From positions 2,542,001-2,606,000 of the forward strand of contig JAZGVH010000002.1 in the NCBI GenBank assembly GCA_039889245.1: a stretch of 64,000 nt of DNA, in the 5' to 3' direction. Positions 62,431 to 64,000 of the stretch are shown here, piece by piece. The notes below the pieces were generated by a model that searched no databases, was not told the origin of the DNA, and saw only the letters and a program-made list of their open reading frames with translations. Positions within the stretch are counted from its first letter, which is position 1. Every line of letters starts with the position of its first letter. The translations under genes and the position numbers were made by a program. The DNA is from Dermatophilaceae bacterium Soc4.6 (lineage in GTDB: Bacteria > Actinomycetota > Actinomycetes > Actinomycetales > Dermatophilaceae).

Positions 62431-63731
62431 GATCCGCGAGAAGGGACCTTGGTCCCGCGCTCGTCGACGATGCGCCGGGCCTTGCCGACGCTGCGCTCGA
62501 TGCTGCCGGGGTCGCGCACCTCGACCCGGCAGGTGGTGCCCACCCGCTCCTTGATGCGGGTGACCAGCCGGTCGGCCACGGCCCGACCCTGCGCCTCGCC
62601 CATCGGCTCGAGGCTCTCGACCAGCACGGTCAGCTCGACGAGCCGGTCAGGCTGGGTCAGCACGCACTGGAAGTACGGCGCGAGCGACGGCTCGGCCAGC
62701 ACGTGCTCCTCGATCTGGGTGGGGAAGACGTTGACGCCGCGCACGATCATCAGGTCGTCGGTGCGGCCGGTGACCTTCTGCATCCGGCGGAAGGTCGGGT
62801 GGGCGGTGCCCGGCAGCAGGCGGGTCAGGTCGCGGGTGCGGTAGCGCAGCACCGGCATGGCCTGCTTGGTCAGCGAGGTGAGCACGAGCTCGCCCATCTC
62901 CCCGTCGGGCAGCACCTCACCGGTGAGCGGGTCGACGACCTCGGGATAGAAGTGGTCCTCCCAGACGTGCAGGCCGTCCTTGGTCTGCGCCGACTCCTGG
63001 GCGACGCCGGGGCCGATGACCTCCGACAGGCCGTAGATGTCGACCGCGTCCATCGCCGTGCGGGTCTCGACCTCGTGGCGCATCGCCTCGGTCCACGGCT
63101 CGGCGCCGAAGATGCCGACCCGCAGGGAGGTGCTGCGCGGGTCGATGCCCTGGCTCTCCATCTCGTCGAGCAGCGACAGGAAGTAGCTGGGCGTCACCAT
63201 GATCACCCGCGGCTCGAAGTCGACGATGAGCTGCACCTGACGCTGCGTCATGCCACCGGAGACGGGCACGACCGTGCAGCCCAGACGCTCGGCTCCGTAG
63301 TGCGCGCCGAGCCCGCCGGTGAACAGGCCGTAGCCGTAGGCGATGTGCACGAGGTCGCCCGGTCGGCCGCCGGCGGCGTGGATCGAGCGGGCCATCACGT
63401 CGGCCCACATCGAGATGTCGTCGGCGGTGTAGCCCACGACCGTCGGCCGGCCGGTCGTGCCGCTGCTGGCGTGCAGGCGCACGACCTGCTCGCGTGGCAC
63501 AGCGAACATCCCGAAGGGGTAGTTGGCCCGCAGGTCGGCCTTGTCGGTGAAGGGCAGGCGAGCGAGGTCGCCCAGTGACCGGATGTCGTCGGGGTGGACG
63601 CCCACGGCGTCGAGGGCCGTGCGGTAGTGGGGGACGGCGGCATACGCCGTGGTCACCGTGCGCTGAAGGCGCTGCAGCTGCAGCGCCCTCAGCTCGTCGA
63701 GGGACAGCTCCGTCCCGTCCTGCCAGGCCAT
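62421..63731 (-). CDS. paaK: Phenylacetate-CoA ligase
   Basis: 436 residues from ATG. AMP-forming ligase motifs: LHASSGTTGRPTVVGYTADD, DLVHIAYGYGLFTGGLGAHY, GLSEVIGPGVAQE and RTRDLTRLLPGTAHPTFRRM, with DDLMIVRGVNVFPTQIEEHV. It activates phenylacetate (or a related arylacetate) to its CoA thioester. The rest of the paa pathway is not in the window. It sits 4 nt after an amino-acid ABC ATPase gene on the same strand. Its last codons overlap the second cyd operator. Confidence 0.92.
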   Translation of the reverse strand: MAWQDGTELSLDELRALQLQRLQRTVTTAYAAVPHYRTALDAVGVHPDDIRSLGDLARLPFTDKADLRANYPFGMFAVPREQVVRLHASSGTTGRPTVVGYTADDISMWADVMARSIHAAGGRPGDLVHIAYGYGLFTGGLGAHYGAERLGCTVVPVSGGMTQRQVQLIVDFEPRVIMVTPSYFLSLLDEMESQGIDPRSTSLRVGIFGAEPWTEAMRHEVETRTAMDAVDIYGLSEVIGPGVAQESAQTKDGLHVWEDHFYPEVVDPLTGEVLPDGEMGELVLTSLTKQAMPVLRYRTRDLTRLLPGTAHPTFRRMQKVTGRTDDLMIVRGVNVFPTQIEEHVLAEPSLAPYFQCVLTQPDRLVELTVLVESLEPMGEAQGRAVADRLVTRIKERVGTTCRVEVRDPGSIERSVGKARRIVDERGTKVPSRGSTT

Positions 63732-63735
63732 GGGG

Positions 63736-64000
63736 TCAGCTCTCGGTAGCGCGCTCGCGGGCTTCGTCGGAGTGCATGCGGCGAAGGAAGGCCTTGGTGC
63801 GCTCGTGCTGCGGGTTGTTGATGACCTGGCGGGGGTCGCCGGCCTCGACGACCACACCGCCGTCCATGAAGACGACCGTGTCGGCGACCTCGCGGGCGAA
63901 CGACATCTCGTGCGTCACCACGATCATCGTCATCCCCTGCCGGGCCAGCTCGCGCATGACGGCGAGCACCTCGCCGACCAGCTCGGGGTCCAGGGCCGAC
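63736..64000 (-). CDS. Polar amino acid ABC transporter ATP-binding protein, C-terminal part
   Basis: The gene runs off the right edge. [20 protein letters not shown] (following Walker B), [20 protein letters not shown] (H-loop) and [20 protein letters not shown], with the C-terminal FLRRM, are characteristic of GlnQ/HisP-type ATPases. About 88 residues are visible. It powers import of an amino acid such as glutamine or glutamate. Its partners probably lie to the right. It is followed by paaK on the same strand. Confidence 0.9.
   Translation of the reverse strand, partial: SALDPELVGEVLAVMRELARQGMTMIVVTHEMSFAREVADTVVFMDGGVVVEAGDPRQVINNPQHERTKAFLRRMHSDEARERATES

Overview
The window is very GC-rich, compactly coded, and carries many genes that start on GTG or ATG 6-8 nt after a TANNNT box with no Shine-Dalgarno. 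Together with a 6C-type small RNA, an Lsr2 relative and a DUF5926 gene, this points to a high-GC actinobacterium. The gene set resembles Intrasporangiaceae (Janibacter/Knoellia/Phycicoccus-like). That family placement is an inference from gene content; no marker gene was compared. No prophage, insertion sequence, CRISPR array, rRNA or tRNA was seen. Base composition looks even throughout.

Layout: 1-11.6 kb holds the start of a likely CPBP protease, an NAD(P)-binding epimerase-like protein, a Rieske oxygenase, a DUF4232 lipoprotein, a sodium:solute symporter with a small partner, a deazaflavin-type reductase divergent from its TetR regulator across a duplicated operator, a DUF4282 protein, a penicillin-binding lipoprotein and another lipoprotein. 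11.6-23.5 kb holds a MalY-type aminotransferase, an App1-like DUF2183 protein, an Fpg/Nei glycosylase, a FolD relative resembling yeast MTD1, a three-domain thioredoxin-reductase-like flavoprotein, a renalase-like flavoprotein, rhodanese-pdxY-NmrA, a class III CoA-transferase and an AAA ATPase. 23.5-34 kb holds an orphan sugar ABC ATPase beside an ABC-2 permease remnant, a hydroxyacid-oxoacid transhydrogenase, a MarR/EamA divergent pair with palindromic operators, hydrolases, a phosphoesterase, a carotenoid oxygenase and a glycerophosphodiesterase.

34-47 kb holds an anti-sigma-type ATPase, DUF5926, a glycosyltransferase, a large membrane protein, pheA, the 6C-like RNA, a lipid kinase, the Entner-Doudoroff pair eda/edd under a perfect TGTGA-N6-TCACA palindrome and flanked by two DinB paralogues, and serS. 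46.7-54.7 kb holds a LuxR tail fragment, a frameshifted ABC ATPase with its permease, a Cof-type HAD hydrolase, a TrmH/SpoU methyltransferase, a glyoxalase-like protein, a stand-alone Lsr2 N-terminal domain, purB, a LOG protein and a low-molecular-weight phosphatase. 54.9-64 kb holds galE, then the cydABDC cytochrome bd operon ending in a BlaI/MecI repressor gene, then paaK and an amino-acid ABC ATPase.

The most interesting system is cydABDC-blaI. Two TACTAC-N5-GTAGTA palindromes, closely resembling the operator of the BlaI/MecI family, sit directly upstream of cydA. The only BlaI-family gene in the window is the last gene of that operon, and no blaR1 sensor is present. This suggests an autoregulated BlaI-type switch for cytochrome bd oxidase. 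Other notable items are the MTD1-like FolD, the Lsr2 domain without a DNA-binding half, the 6C-like RNA downstream of pheA and several well-resolved operators.
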